A stretch of DNA of 64,000 bases from the NCBI RefSeq assembly GCF_004124325.1, contig NZ_QBDT01000001.1, forward strand, positions 2,356,001 to 2,420,000, given 5' to 3'. The first letter of the stretch is position 1, and every line of letters begins with the position of its first letter. Source of the stretch: Streptomyces sp. L2 (lineage in GTDB: Bacteria; Actinomycetota; Actinomycetes; Streptomycetales; Streptomycetaceae). Made by a program: the position numbers and the translations under genes. This document shows, piece by piece, positions 27,475-35,847 of this stretch. The notes beneath the pieces were generated by a model. The model ran no database searches, had not been told where the DNA came from, and was given only the letters and a program-made list of their open reading frames with translations.

Positions 27475-28140
27475 CTACCCGAGTGACGCGATCCACTGCG
27501 TGACGGCGTCCGTGACGAGGTCCAGGGCCCGGTCCTGGGTGATCTCCGCGCGCTTGGGGACGGTGAAGCCGTGATCGCCGTACGGCACCTCGGTGAGCTC
27601 GAACCGTCCGTCGGGGAACTCGTCCGGCCTGCCGAAGGGGTCGTTGCCGCCCTGGACGACCAGGGTGGGCACCCCTGCCCCGAGCAGCTCGTCGGCGCGG
27701 GACTTCTCCGGCTTGCCGGGCGGGTGCAGCGGGAAGCTCAGGGCGAGCACCGCGTGGGCGCCGAGTTCGCCGGCCGTACGGCAGGCGACGCGGGCGCCGG
27801 CGCTGCGGCCACCGGAGATCACCGGCAGGCCCGGCCGGGCGAGCGCGGGCCAAATGCCGCGCCAGCCGGTGTCGAGGGTCTTCGGTGCGGGTGCGACCTT
27901 CTTGCCGGCGACCCGCCAGGGCTGTTCCACGAGGGCGACGCTCACGCCGTGCGCGGGGAGGGTCCGGGCGAGGGCCTGGAGGTCGCGGGCCTCGATGCCG
28001 CCGCCGGCGCCGTGGCTGACGGCTAGCACGAGGCGGGCCTTCTCCGCCCGGTGCCAGGTGATGCGGGCGGTTCCGGCGTCGGTGTCCGCGGTTTCCGTTG
28101 TCACGCTGGTCCCGGCGGCTTCTTCTGTCACGTCTGTCAC
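27475..28140 (-). CDS. Alpha/beta-hydrolase-like protein (KANL3/Tex30-type)
   Basis: A 221-residue hydrolase fold. SHGAGGGIEARDL forms the oxyanion-hole region (about 42-54), GGRSAGARVA carries the nucleophilic Ser (about 108-117), VQGGNDPFG the acid Asp and YGDHGFTVPKR the catalytic His. The N-terminal 25 residues are Thr/Ala/Glu-rich and probably flexible. It begins one base from the stop of the SRAP gene, so the two form an operon. Substrate unknown; related small hydrolases act on esters of short acyl groups. The sigRp2 -35 lies just beyond its stop codon. Confidence 0.86.
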   Translation of the reverse strand: MTDVTEEAAGTSVTTETADTDAGTARITWHRAEKARLVLAVSHGAGGGIEARDLQALARTLPAHGVSVALVEQPWRVAGKKVAPAPKTLDTGWRGIWPALARPGLPVISGGRSAGARVACRTAGELGAHAVLALSFPLHPPGKPEKSRADELLGAGVPTLVVQGGNDPFGRPDEFPDGRFELTEVPYGDHGFTVPKRAEITQDRALDLVTDAVTQWIASLG

Positions 28141-28141
28141 G

Positions 28142-28957
28142 TCAGAACAGTGTGCCGACTTCCGGTGCCGTCAGCTCGTTCATCAGCTCCGGGCCGTTGT
28201 TGCGGACGTTGCTGACGGCCGTGGACACCGGGAAGGCGCGCATCAGGCCGGGCGGGGGCGGGGCCAGCAGTTCGCGCAGGTCGTCGGGGTCGGTGCGGGA
28301 GGGGTCGAGCCAGGCGTCCCAGCGGTCCGGGGTGAGCATCAGCGGCATCCGGGGGTGGATGTCCGCCAGGGCGTGCGGGCCGTCGGCGGGGGCGATGGCC
28401 AGCGGGGTCTGCTCGGCCTCGGTGGTGATCACCGAGCAGGTCACCCACCAGGCCTGCGGATGATCATCGGGCAGGGTCCGGTCCCGCCAGAACTCGTACA
28501 GCCCGGCCATCGCGAACACCGAGCCGTCGGCGGGCAGCACGAAGTACGGCTGTTTGCGCGGCCGCTTCTTCTTGCCCTCGACCTCCAGTTCGCGCTCCTG
28601 CCGGCCGGTGACCCACTCGTAGTAGCCGTCGGCGGGGAGGAGGCAGCGCCGGGCGGCGAAGGCACGACGGTAGGCCGGCTTCTCGTGCACGGTCTCCGCG
28701 CGCGCGTTGATCATCCGGGCGCCGCCCTCGGGCGACTTGGCCCAGGAGGGGACGAGCCCCCACTTCAGCTTGCGCAGCTGGCGAACCGGAGCCGGGGCGT
28801 CCGCGTCTTTCAGGGGACGGTCCAGAACGGCGTAGACCTCCTTGGTCGGAGCCACGTTGTAGTCCGGTTCCAGGGTCTCCTCGGGTTCCCACCTCTCGAT
28901 CTCGAAGATTCCCGCGAGATCTTCGGGCCTACGACTGGATGCATACCGTCCGCACAT
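28142..28957 (-). CDS. SRAP-domain protein (YedK/HMCES family)
   Basis: A 271-residue SOS-response-associated peptidase-like protein. The catalytic Cys2 immediately after Met (MCGRY) forms the thiazolidine crosslink with abasic sites in single-stranded DNA. The other conserved residues are seen in NVAPT, LPADGYYEW (Glu) and IHPRMPLML (His). These proteins shield and then release AP sites during replication. ATG 28957 is certain because the Cys must be residue 2. It diverges from the M50B protease gene with about 50 bases between. Confidence 0.93.
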   Translation of the reverse strand: MCGRYASSRRPEDLAGIFEIERWEPEETLEPDYNVAPTKEVYAVLDRPLKDADAPAPVRQLRKLKWGLVPSWAKSPEGGARMINARAETVHEKPAYRRAFAARRCLLPADGYYEWVTGRQERELEVEGKKKRPRKQPYFVLPADGSVFAMAGLYEFWRDRTLPDDHPQAWWVTCSVITTEAEQTPLAIAPADGPHALADIHPRMPLMLTPDRWDAWLDPSRTDPDDLRELLAPPPPGLMRAFPVSTAVSNVRNNGPELMNELTAPEVGTLF

Positions 28958-29008
28958 ACGTGCCACACTGCCAGACTCGGTCCGGAGCACAGGGAGCAAC
29001 CGACGAAC

Positions 29009-29731
29009 ATGGACAGCACAGCCGCCACCGCGCTGCCCGATCTCTGGGACCGTCTCACCGGCACCCAGCCCGACCCCGATCTGTGGGTGGTGCTCGTCAC
29101 GCTGGCCGCCGCGCTCGCCGTCGTCGTACCGCATCCGCTGTGGCGCCTGTCGCGCAACGCGATCACCATCGCGCACGAGGGCGGGCACGGGCTGGTCGCG
29201 CTGCTCACCGGCCGGCAGCTCACCGGCATCCGCCTGCACTCCGACACCAGCGGCCTCACCGTCAGCCGCGGCAAGCCGCATGGGCTCGGCATGATCCTCA
29301 CCGCGGCCGCCGGTTACACGGCCCCGCCGCTGCTGGGTCTGGGCGGCGCGGCCCTGCTCGCCGCCGGGCGCGTCACGCTGCTGCTGTGGGTGGCGACGGC
29401 CTTGCTGGTGGTGATGCTGGTGATGATCCGGAACGCGTACGGGGTGCTGACGGTCGTCGTGACGGGCGGCGCGTTCCTACTGGTGTCGTGGCTGGCGGGG
29501 CCGCAGGTGCAGGCGGCGTTCGCCTACGTGGTGGTGTGGTTCCTGCTGTTCGGCGGGGTGCGTCCGGCGTTCGAACTGCAGGCCAAGCGGTCCCGCGGGG
29601 GTGCCGGGGACTCGGACGCCGACCAACTCGGCCGCCTCACGCACGTACCGGCGGGGCTGTGGCTGTTCCTGTTCCACGCGGTGTCCGTGTGCTCGCTGAT
29701 CGGCGGAGGGCGCTGGCTGCTGGAAGGTTGA
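29009..29731 (+). CDS. M50B-family membrane metalloprotease-like protein
   Basis: A 240-residue membrane protein with five to six hydrophobic helices. The zinc signature HEGGH is at about residues 55-59 (in TIAHEGGHGLVAL), with a partner region GYTAPPLLGLGG further on. This is the peptidase M50B-like (YwhC/RseP-related small) arrangement. It may cleave membrane proteins, or it may be catalytically inactive; this type lacks a PDZ domain. An AGGGAG sequence precedes the ATG. Single gene, with aroA 28 bases downstream. Confidence 0.85.
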   Translation: MDSTAATALPDLWDRLTGTQPDPDLWVVLVTLAAALAVVVPHPLWRLSRNAITIAHEGGHGLVALLTGRQLTGIRLHSDTSGLTVSRGKPHGLGMILTAAAGYTAPPLLGLGGAALLAAGRVTLLLWVATALLVVMLVMIRNAYGVLTVVVTGGAFLLVSWLAGPQVQAAFAYVVVWFLLFGGVRPAFELQAKRSRGGAGDSDADQLGRLTHVPAGLWLFLFHAVSVCSLIGGGRWLLEG

Positions 29732-29745
29732 CGGCGACCGCTCCT

Positions 29746-29751
29746 TATAAA
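29746..29751 (+). promoter_or_regulatory. Candidate -10 element of aroA
   Basis: TATAAA eight bases before the aroA ATG, with no Shine-Dalgarno sequence in between. Transcription would begin at or next to the start codon, suggesting a leaderless message. No good -35 is spaced correctly. Confidence 0.4.
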
Positions 29752-29759
29752 GTGGCCCC

Positions 29760-31100
29760 ATGGCCCCGAACACCGCCCACACCGCCCTCTGGCCCGCACC
29801 GCTCGCGAGCGGAGCCGTCGACGCGACCGTCCACGTGCCGGGGTCCAAGTCGGTCACCAACCGCGCCCTCGTGCTGGCCGCCCTCGCCTCCGAGCCGGGC
29901 TGGCTGCGCCGCCCGCTGCGCTCCCGCGACACCCTGCTGATGGCGGGTGCGCTGCGCGCGATGGGCGTCGAGATCGAGGAGACCGTCTCGTCCAGCTCCA
30001 CCGTCGCGGGCGGCCCGAACGGCAGCGGCGAGGCCTGGCGGGTCCTGCCGACGGGCCTGCACGGCCCGGCCACGGTGGACGTCGGCAACGCCGGCACCGT
30101 GATGCGCTTCCTGCCGCCGGTGGCCGCCCTGGCCGACGGCCCCATCCGGTTCGACGGCGACCCGCGGTCGTACGAGCGTCCCCTGCACGGCGTGATCGAC
30201 GCGCTGCGCGCCCTCGGCGCGCGGATCGACGACGACGGCCGGGGCGCGCTGCCGCTGACCGTGCACGGCGGCGGTGCCCTGGACGGCGGGCCGGTGTCGA
30301 TCGACGCCTCCTCGTCGTCCCAGTTCGTCTCGGCGCTGCTGCTGTCCGGCCCACGCTTCAACCAGGGCGTCGAGGTCCGGCACACCGGCGCGACCCTGCC
30401 GTCCCTGCCGCACATCCGGATGACGGTGGACATGCTGCGCGCCGTCGGCGCCCAGGTGGACACCCCGGAGTCCGGCGGCGAGCCGAACGTGTGGCGCGTG
30501 ACGCCGGGCGCGGTGCTCGGCCGGGACCTGACGATCGAGCCGGACCTGTCCAACGCCCAGCCGTTCCTGGCGGCCGCCCTGGTCACCGGCGGCAAGGTGC
30601 TGATCCCGGACTGGCCGGCCCGGACCACCCAGCCGGGTGACCGGCTGCGGGAGATCTTCACCGAGATGGGCGGTTCCTGCGAACTGACCGAGTACGGCCT
30701 GGAGTTCACCGGCTCCGGCGCCGTCCACGGCATCGACGTGGACCTCGGCGAGGTGGGCGAGCTGACCCCGGGCATCGCCGCCGTGGCCGCCCTCGCGGAC
30801 TCCCCCTCCACGCTGCGCGGGGTGGCGCACCTGCGGCTGCACGAGACGGACCGGCTGGCCGCGCTCACCAAGGAGATCAACGAACTCGGCGGCGACGTCA
30901 CCGAGACGGCCGACGGCCTGCACATCCGCCCGCGCGCGCTGCACGGCGGGATCTTCCACACCTATGAGGACCACCGTATGGCGACCGCCGGTGCGATCAT
31001 CGGCCTGGCGGTCGACGGCGTACAGATCGAGAACGTGGCGACGACGGCGAAGACGCTGCCCGACTTCCCCGACCTGTGGACCGGGATGCTCGGGCAGTAG
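29760..31100 (+). CDS. aroA: 3-phosphoshikimate 1-carboxyvinyltransferase (EPSP synthase)
   Basis: A 446-residue enzyme joining phosphoenolpyruvate to shikimate-3-phosphate in aromatic amino acid synthesis. The [16 protein letters not shown] signature (about 26-41), [16 protein letters not shown] (about 110-125, the PEP site) and [16 protein letters not shown] (about 360-375) are present in order, ending with [16 protein letters not shown]. It is followed within ten bases by rsgA on the same strand, the usual actinobacterial arrangement. Confidence 0.96.
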   Translation: MAPNTAHTALWPAPLASGAVDATVHVPGSKSVTNRALVLAALASEPGWLRRPLRSRDTLLMAGALRAMGVEIEETVSSSSTVAGGPNGSGEAWRVLPTGLHGPATVDVGNAGTVMRFLPPVAALADGPIRFDGDPRSYERPLHGVIDALRALGARIDDDGRGALPLTVHGGGALDGGPVSIDASSSSQFVSALLLSGPRFNQGVEVRHTGATLPSLPHIRMTVDMLRAVGAQVDTPESGGEPNVWRVTPGAVLGRDLTIEPDLSNAQPFLAAALVTGGKVLIPDWPARTTQPGDRLREIFTEMGGSCELTEYGLEFTGSGAVHGIDVDLGEVGELTPGIAAVAALADSPSTLRGVAHLRLHETDRLAALTKEINELGGDVTETADGLHIRPRALHGGIFHTYEDHRMATAGAIIGLAVDGVQIENVATTAKTLPDFPDLWTGMLGQ

Positions 31101-31109
31101 GGACGGGTC

Positions 31110-32120
31110 ATGCGCCGCTACGGCAAGCACACCGACGAGGACGACATCCGCAGCCGCCCCAACCGCAAGGGCAACCGGCCGCGCACGCACATCCGGCCCA
31201 AGCACGAGGACGCGGCCGAGGGCATGGTCCTCACCGTCGACCGGGGCCGGCTGACCTGCCTCGTCGAGGACCGTACGGTCCTCGCGATGAAGGCCCGCGA
31301 ACTGGGCCGCAAGGCGGCCGTGGTGGGCGACCGGGTGGCCCTGGTCGGCGACCTGTCCGGCAAGAAGGACACCCTGGCGCGGATCGTGCGCATCGAGGAG
31401 CGGACGTCGCTGCTGCGCCGTACCGCCGACGACGACGATCCCTACGAGCGGGTGGTCGTCGCCAACGCCGACCAGCTGGCCGTCGTCACCGCCCTCGCCG
31501 ACCCCGAGCCGCGCCCGCGCCTGATCGACCGCTGTCTGGTCGCGGCCTTCGACGGCGGCCTGGAACCGCTGCTGGTGATGACGAAGTCGGACCTGGCGCC
31601 GCCGGACAAACTGCTGGAGCTGTACGGCGCGCTGGACATCCCGTACGTCGTCACCAGCCGCGAGGAGCTGGAGACCGGTGGCGCGGCGGACCGGGTGCGC
31701 GAGCACCTGGACGGCAGGATCACCGCCTTCGTCGGGCACTCCGGCGTGGGCAAGACGACGCTGGTGAACGCGCTGGTGCCCGAGGAGCGGCGCCGTACGA
31801 CGGGACATGTGAACGCGGTGACGGGCCGCGGCCGGCACACCACGACGTCCGCGCTCGCCCTCCCCCTGGGCGCCGGGGACGGCTGGGTCGTCGACACCCC
31901 GGGCGTCCGTTCGTTCGGGCTCGCCCACATCGACCCGTCCCGGGTGATCCACGCCTTCCCGGACCTGGAGCCGGGCACCGAGGGCTGCCCGCGCGCGTGC
32001 AGCCACGACGAGCCGGACTGCGCGCTCGACGCGTGGGTGGCGGAGGGGCACGCGGACCCCGCGCGGCTGTACTCGCTGCGCCGGCTGCTGTCCACGCGGG
32101 AGCGCACGGAAGGCGACTGA
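31110..32120 (+). CDS. rsgA: Ribosome small-subunit GTPase RsgA
   Basis: A 336-residue circularly permuted GTPase that assists 30S maturation. After an OB-fold region (about 35-100) the G motifs occur in the permuted order: MTKSD (G4), GHSGVGKTTLVNAL (G1, about 209-222) and DTPGVRSFG (G3). A C-terminal zinc-binding cluster CPRACSHDEPDC follows. It is closely linked to aroA. ATG 31110 is the only start compatible with the N-terminal basic arm RRYGKHTDEDD. Confidence 0.93.
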   Translation: MRRYGKHTDEDDIRSRPNRKGNRPRTHIRPKHEDAAEGMVLTVDRGRLTCLVEDRTVLAMKARELGRKAAVVGDRVALVGDLSGKKDTLARIVRIEERTSLLRRTADDDDPYERVVVANADQLAVVTALADPEPRPRLIDRCLVAAFDGGLEPLLVMTKSDLAPPDKLLELYGALDIPYVVTSREELETGGAADRVREHLDGRITAFVGHSGVGKTTLVNALVPEERRRTTGHVNAVTGRGRHTTTSALALPLGAGDGWVVDTPGVRSFGLAHIDPSRVIHAFPDLEPGTEGCPRACSHDEPDCALDAWVAEGHADPARLYSLRRLLSTRERTEGD

Positions 32121-32204
32121 GCACCGCGTTGTTTGCGGGGCCCCGGGTCCGGCAAGTGCATAATCGCACCGAGCCGGAGATCCGGATCTACGGGAGGACC
32201 GCAC

Positions 32205-32528
32205 ATGGCGTGGCTGCTGGTCATAGTGGCCGGGATGCTGGAGACCGGTTTCGCCGTGTGCCTGAAGCTCTCCCACGGGTTCACCCGGCTGTGGCCGACG
32301 GTCGCCTTCGCCTCGTTCGCGCTGGGCAGTTTCGGTCTGCTGACCCTGTCCCTGAAGCGGCTCGACGTCGGCCCCGCCTACGCGGTCTGGACCGGCATCG
32401 GCGCCGCGGGCACCGCCGTCTACGGCATGATCTTCCTCGGCGACCTGGTCTCCACCCTGAAGATCGTCTCGATCAGCTTCGTCATCCTGGGCGTGATCGG
32501 CCTCCAGCTGTCGGGGTCGGCCCACTAG
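32205..32528 (+). CDS. Small multidrug resistance (SMR) family transporter
   Basis: A 107-residue four-helix membrane protein. The essential membrane Glu occurs at residue 13 in AGMLETGF, and the YAVWTGIGAAGTAVYG motif in helix 3 is typical of SMR proteins. It exports small cations as a dual-topology dimer; a guanidinium exporter (Gdx/SugE) or a drug exporter (EmrE) cannot be separated by eye. GGGAGG precedes the ATG. It is convergent with a TetR gene whose 3' end overlaps it by 47 bases; that TetR may or may not control it. Confidence 0.88.
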   Translation: MAWLLVIVAGMLETGFAVCLKLSHGFTRLWPTVAFASFALGSFGLLTLSLKRLDVGPAYAVWTGIGAAGTAVYGMIFLGDLVSTLKIVSISFVILGVIGLQLSGSAH

Positions 32529-33261
32529 ATCCTGCCGGGGCCAGGGCGCCGAGTACGAGTTCGGCGACACTGCCGTCGGCCGGCGGTGCGGCGACGCAGG
32601 AGAGGCCGAGGCGGACGGCCAGTTCGCATGAGCGGGTCAGGCCGGCGGTGTCCCGCCCGACGGAGGCCACCGGGCCGGTCAGGGCGGCGGTATCCCGCCC
32701 GACGGCAGCCACCGGGCCGGTCAGGGCGGCGGTGTCCCGCCCGACGGAGGACGCCGGGCCGGTCAGGCCGGTGGTATCCCGGCCGACGGAGGACGCCGGG
32801 CCGGTCAGGGCGGCGACCGCGCGGTCCCGGACCATCCGCACGAAGTCGCCGGGCGAGGGCAGTGGCCTGTCCGCGCGGCGCTGCGCGGGTACGGCGGAGG
32901 CGGACGGCACGGCCGCGAGTGCCGGCGCCGGCAGGCGCTCGCTCCAGCAGCCGGTCAGCATGGCCCGGACCAGCGGGTTGCCGCGGGCGGCGGAGGCGGT
33001 CCACTCGGCGGTCGCCGCGAGCCGCTCCCGCGGTTCTGCGGAGCCGGCGAGGGCGCGGTCGACCCCGGCGAGATAGCCGTCGGCCTCCCGCCGCACCAGG
33101 GCGCGGGCCAGGCCGTCCTTGCTGCCGAACTCGTTGTACAGGGTCTGCCGTGACACCCCGGCCGCCGCGGCCACGTCCACCATCCGCACCGCCGACCACG
33201 CCCGGCGCGCGAGGGCCGCCGCAGCGGCGTCCAGCAACGACTCCCGGGCTCCAGGCATCAT
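32482..33261 (-). CDS. TetR-family regulator with internal 14-residue repeats
   Basis: A 259-residue TetR-type repressor. The N-terminal helix-turn-helix is normal (VDVAAAAGVSRQTLYNEFGSK, about 28-48), then helices to about residue 145. Between about 152 and 209 the protein contains four consecutive copies of LTGPxxSVGRDTxx, 14 residues each, encoded by 42-base DNA repeats. It then resumes with RSCELAVRLGLSCVAA, the expected last helices. The repeats look like an expansion of a short loop between ligand-domain helices. GGGAGG lies upstream of the paired ATG start. The frame ends inside the convergent SMR gene. Confidence 0.85.
   Translation of the reverse strand: MMPGARESLLDAAAAALARRAWSAVRMVDVAAAAGVSRQTLYNEFGSKDGLARALVRREADGYLAGVDRALAGSAEPRERLAATAEWTASAARGNPLVRAMLTGCWSERLPAPALAAVPSASAVPAQRRADRPLPSPGDFVRMVRDRAVAALTGPASSVGRDTTGLTGPASSVGRDTAALTGPVAAVGRDTAALTGPVASVGRDTAGLTRSCELAVRLGLSCVAAPPADGSVAELVLGALAPAGSSGPTPTAGGRSRPG
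32635..32802 (-). repeat. Four tandem 42-bp repeats inside the tetR gene
   Basis: Repeat units start at 32635, 32677, 32719 and 32761, each beginning GGTCAGG on the plus strand, with a fifth partial copy from 32803. Units differ by only a few bases, and since 42 is a multiple of three the reading frame is kept. Confidence 0.93.
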
Positions 33262-33370
33262 CGCCTCCCTGCGGGACGATCGGCTCTGCGCCCAGAGTTG
33301 ACGGGGCGCCAGACCCTGTCAAGGGGCCCCGGGCCGCGAATCAGGGGGCGGCCGGGGCCGACTGCTCAGT

Positions 33371-33501
33371 GCGGGTCCGCTGTGGCCGATCGCGCGGTTC
33401 CCCGCGCCCCTGACGAGGCACGTAAGCACGTACGTAGCTGCGGGCATGCGTGCGCCAAGGGCGGCACGGGTGGGCGCAGCGGCACCCGGCGAGCGCCGGT
33501 G
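33371..33501 (-). repeat. Dispersed intergenic repeat, copy D (inverse of 399-528)
   Basis: Reverse complement of copy C. It shares a 29-base identical block, an 18-base block (including CGCATGCCCGCAGCT) and the GTCAGGGGCGCGGGGAA segment. It sits between the divergent tetR and hisN genes, with nothing else in 33262-33596. Confidence 0.8.
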
Positions 33502-33596
33502 AGCGGACTCACCCCCGGCCGGCGACCGCAGGGGGACGCGCCCGCACCACCGCCCCCTGTAGCCCCGTACAACCCCGGACAGATACCGTTCCTCAC

Positions 33597-34397
33597 ATGC
33601 CGGACTACCTCGACGACCTCCGCCTCGCCCACGTCCTCGCGGACGCCGCCGACGCCGCCACCATGGCCCGCTTCAAGGCCCTCGACCTGAAGGTGGAGAC
33701 GAAGCCGGACATGACCCCGGTGAGCGAGGCGGACAAGTCCGCCGAGGAACTCATCCGCGGCCAGCTCCAGCGCGCCCGCCCCCGGGACGCCATCCTCGGC
33801 GAGGAGTACGGCATCACCGGCACCGGCCCCCGCCGCTGGGTCGTCGACCCGATCGACGGCACCAAGAACTACGTCCGCGGCGTCCCCGTCTGGGCCACCC
33901 TCATCTCCCTGATGGAGGCGGGCGAGACCGGCTACCAGCCCGTCGTCGGCCTCGTCTCCGCCCCCGCCCTCGGCCGCCGCTGGTGGGCCGCCAAGGACCA
34001 CGGCGCGTTCACCGGCCGAAGCCTGACCTCCGCCACCCGCATGCACGTCTCCCGCGTCGGCAGCCTCGCGGACGCGTCCTTCGCGTACTCCTCCCTCTCC
34101 GGCTGGGAGGAGCAGGGCCGGCTGAACGGCTTCCTCGACCTCACCCGAGAGGTGTGGCGCACGCGCGCGTACGGCGACTTCTGGCCCTACATGATGGTCG
34201 CCGAGGGCTCCGTGGACCTGTGCGCCGAACCGGAGCTGTCCCTGTGGGACATGGCCGCCAACGCGATCATCGTGACGGAGGCCGGCGGCCGCTTCACGGG
34301 CCTCGACGGCAGCCCGGGCCCGCACAGCGGCAACGCGGCCGCCTCCAACGGTCTGCTGCACGACGAGATGCTGGGGTATCTCAACCAGCGCCACTGA
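33597..34397 (+). CDS. hisN: Histidinol-phosphatase HisN (inositol-monophosphatase fold)
   Basis: A 266-residue Mg2+-dependent phosphatase. Metal ligands lie in LGEEYG (about 68-73), WVVDPIDGTKNYVRG (about 82-96) and LSLWDMAANAIIVTEAGG (about 218-235). The protein belongs to the IMPase fold used by actinobacteria to dephosphorylate histidinol phosphate; an inositol phosphatase activity is the alternative. ATG 33597 is used because the N-terminal helix YLDDLRLAHVLADAAD begins there; the upstream frame is repeat DNA. No his genes are nearby. Confidence 0.88.
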   Translation: MPDYLDDLRLAHVLADAADAATMARFKALDLKVETKPDMTPVSEADKSAEELIRGQLQRARPRDAILGEEYGITGTGPRRWVVDPIDGTKNYVRGVPVWATLISLMEAGETGYQPVVGLVSAPALGRRWWAAKDHGAFTGRSLTSATRMHVSRVGSLADASFAYSSLSGWEEQGRLNGFLDLTREVWRTRAYGDFWPYMMVAEGSVDLCAEPELSLWDMAANAIIVTEAGGRFTGLDGSPGPHSGNAAASNGLLHDEMLGYLNQRH

Positions 34398-34542
34398 GCA
34401 GCACGGGACGCGTGCGCACGCCCTCAACTGGCCTCGCGCGCCCTCTTGTTGACTCTTCCTTTACCTGGCACTCTGAAGCCACCGCCCACTTGTGAACTTG
34501 TGAACCCCTGAACAATCAGGGACCAGGAGGTGGCCCCATCCC

Positions 34543-34959
34543 ATGCTCGTCCGTGACGCCATGAGCACGGTGGTCCTCACCGTCGGCCCCGCACACACCC
34601 TCCGCCAGGCAGCCGCCCTGATGTCCGCCCGCCGGATCGGCGCCGCCATCGTCCACGACCCGGACGCCGGCGGCATCGGCATCCTCACCGAACGTGACAT
34701 CCTCAACTCCGTCGGCCTGGGCCAGGACCCGGACACGGAGCCCATCCACGCCCACACCACCAACGACGTCGTCTTCGCCGCCCCGACCTGGACCCTGGAG
34801 GAGGCCGCCCGCGCCATGGCCCACGGCGGCTTCCGGCACCTGATCGTCCTCGACCGGGGCGAACCCGCCGGGATCGTCTCGGTCCGCGACATCATCCGCT
34901 GCTGGGCCCCGGCACGGGAGCCGGCAGCGGCCCACCTCCACGCCTCGGACTTTGTCTAA
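34543..34959 (+). CDS. Tandem CBS-domain protein
   Basis: A 138-residue protein consisting only of two CBS motifs (about 1-60 and 68-128), each with the GILTERDIL / GIVSVRDII pattern. Such proteins bind adenosine nucleotides and regulate partners. AGGAGG lies 11 bases before the ATG. Two Asp/Glu-rich hinge segments separate the modules. It is followed by the Fur-family gene 66 bases downstream. Confidence 0.88.
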   Translation: MLVRDAMSTVVLTVGPAHTLRQAAALMSARRIGAAIVHDPDAGGIGILTERDILNSVGLGQDPDTEPIHAHTTNDVVFAAPTWTLEEAARAMAHGGFRHLIVLDRGEPAGIVSVRDIIRCWAPAREPAAAHLHASDFV

Positions 34960-34980
34960 GTCGGGTTACGATCCAAAGTC
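34948..34980. promoter_or_regulatory. Inverted repeat upstream of the Fur-family gene
   Basis: GACTTTG (34948-34954) and CAAAGTC (34974-34980) form a seven-base inverted repeat overlapping the CBS stop region and lying before the Fur gene. It could be the site for autoregulation, but it does not match a Fur box I know. Confidence 0.35.
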
Positions 34981-35025
34981 ACACCTATTCCCGACCTGGT
35001 CCCCCTTGCTGTTAGTCTGGTAGCC

Positions 35026-35442
35026 ATGAGCGACCTTCTGGAACGGCTGCGTGGACGCGGATGGCGGATGACCGCACAGCGCCGCGTTGTGGCCGAGGTC
35101 CTGGACGGCGAGCACGTGCACCTGACAGCCGACGAGGTGCACGCCAGGGCCGTCGCCAAGCTCCCGGAGATCTCCCGGGCCACCGTCTACAACACGCTGG
35201 GTGAGCTGGTCACGCTCGGTGAGGTGCTTGAGGTCACCACCGACCAGCGCGCGAAGCGGTACGACCCGAACGCGCACCAGCCGCACCACCACCTGATCTG
35301 CGCCCGCTGCGGCTCGATCCGTGACGTCCACCCGACGGGCAACCCGCTCGCCGACCTGCCCGACTCCGAGCGCTTCGGCTTCACGGTGTCGAACGTCGAG
35401 GTGACGTACCGCGGGCTGTGCCCGACCTGCGCAAGCGCGTAA
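35026..35442 (+). CDS. Fur-family metal/peroxide regulator
   Basis: A 138-residue protein. The N-terminal winged helix contains RMTAQRRVVAEVL and ISRATVYNTLGEL (about 45-57). The C-terminal metal region includes HQPHHHLICARCGS and a final LCPTC, giving two CxxC pairs for structural zinc. A PerR-type, Fur or Nur role cannot be separated by eye. A TAGTCT -10-like sequence ends seven bases before the ATG and no Shine-Dalgarno is visible, so the message may be leaderless. The downstream hairpin separates it from the tRNA gene. Confidence 0.88.
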   Translation: MSDLLERLRGRGWRMTAQRRVVAEVLDGEHVHLTADEVHARAVAKLPEISRATVYNTLGELVTLGEVLEVTTDQRAKRYDPNAHQPHHHLICARCGSIRDVHPTGNPLADLPDSERFGFTVSNVEVTYRGLCPTCASA

Positions 35443-35485
35443 GAACGCCGTAGAAACGTCCCCCGGAGCACCGGAGCAATCGACT

Positions 35486-35519
35486 GAGGGCCGGAACCCA
35501 TTTCTGGATTCCGGCCCTC
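35486..35519. terminator. Terminator between fur and tRNA-fMet
   Basis: GAGGGCCGGAA and TTCCGGCCCTC form an 11-bp stem with a 12-base loop. It can serve the Fur gene on the plus strand and the tRNA on the minus strand. Confidence 0.75.
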
Positions 35520-35528
35520 GATCATCAG

Positions 35529-35602
35529 TAGCGGGGACAGGATTTGAACCTGCGACCTCTGGGTTATGAGCCCAGCGAGCTACCGAGCTGCTCCACCCCG
35601 CG
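35529..35602 (-). tRNA. Initiator tRNA-fMet (CAT), copy 1
   Basis: A 74-base cloverleaf on the minus strand beginning CGCGGGG and ending CCCCGCTA. The anticodon loop CTCATAA lies within GGGCTCATAACCC, giving the three G:C pairs characteristic of initiator tRNA. The first base pair is a mismatch (C1-U72), another initiator feature. CCA is not encoded. Identical to copy 2 at 37865-37938. Confidence 0.97.
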
Positions 35603-35692
35603 TCGGTGAACACGACACTACGCGAGGGGTCCCGGCAGAAGCAAATCGATTACATCGGGCCGGGCGCGGCCACCGTCCGGCCAAGCGAGTCG

Positions 35693-35818
35693 AGCGGGTC
35701 AGCGGGTCAGCGGGTCAGCGGGTCAGCGGGTCAGCGGGTCAGCGGGTCAGCGGGTCAGCGGGTCAGCGGGTCAGCGGGTCAGCGGGTCAGCGGGTCAGCG
35801 GGTGAGCGGGTGAGCGGG
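35693..35818. repeat. 8-bp tandem satellite (AGCGGGTC)n
   Basis: Thirteen perfect consecutive copies of AGCGGGTC from 35693 to 35796, then two AGCGGGTG units and a truncated third. It lies between the 5' end of tRNA-fMet copy 1 and the stop codon of the Sel1-repeat gene. Repeat number is likely to vary by slippage. Confidence 0.97.
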
Positions 35819-35847
35819 AAGCAAACCCGCCGAAGCCCGGCGCAGCG

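Noticed and set aside
32121..32204. Guanidine riboswitch in front of the SMR gene
   Set aside because: The likely transcript start (near 32170) leaves about 35 bases, and the paired ACGR loop hairpins expected for class II or III are not found.
29745..32570. 941-codon minus-strand frame over aroA and rsgA
   Set aside because: Antisense to two complete, motif-bearing enzymes; no family resemblance.
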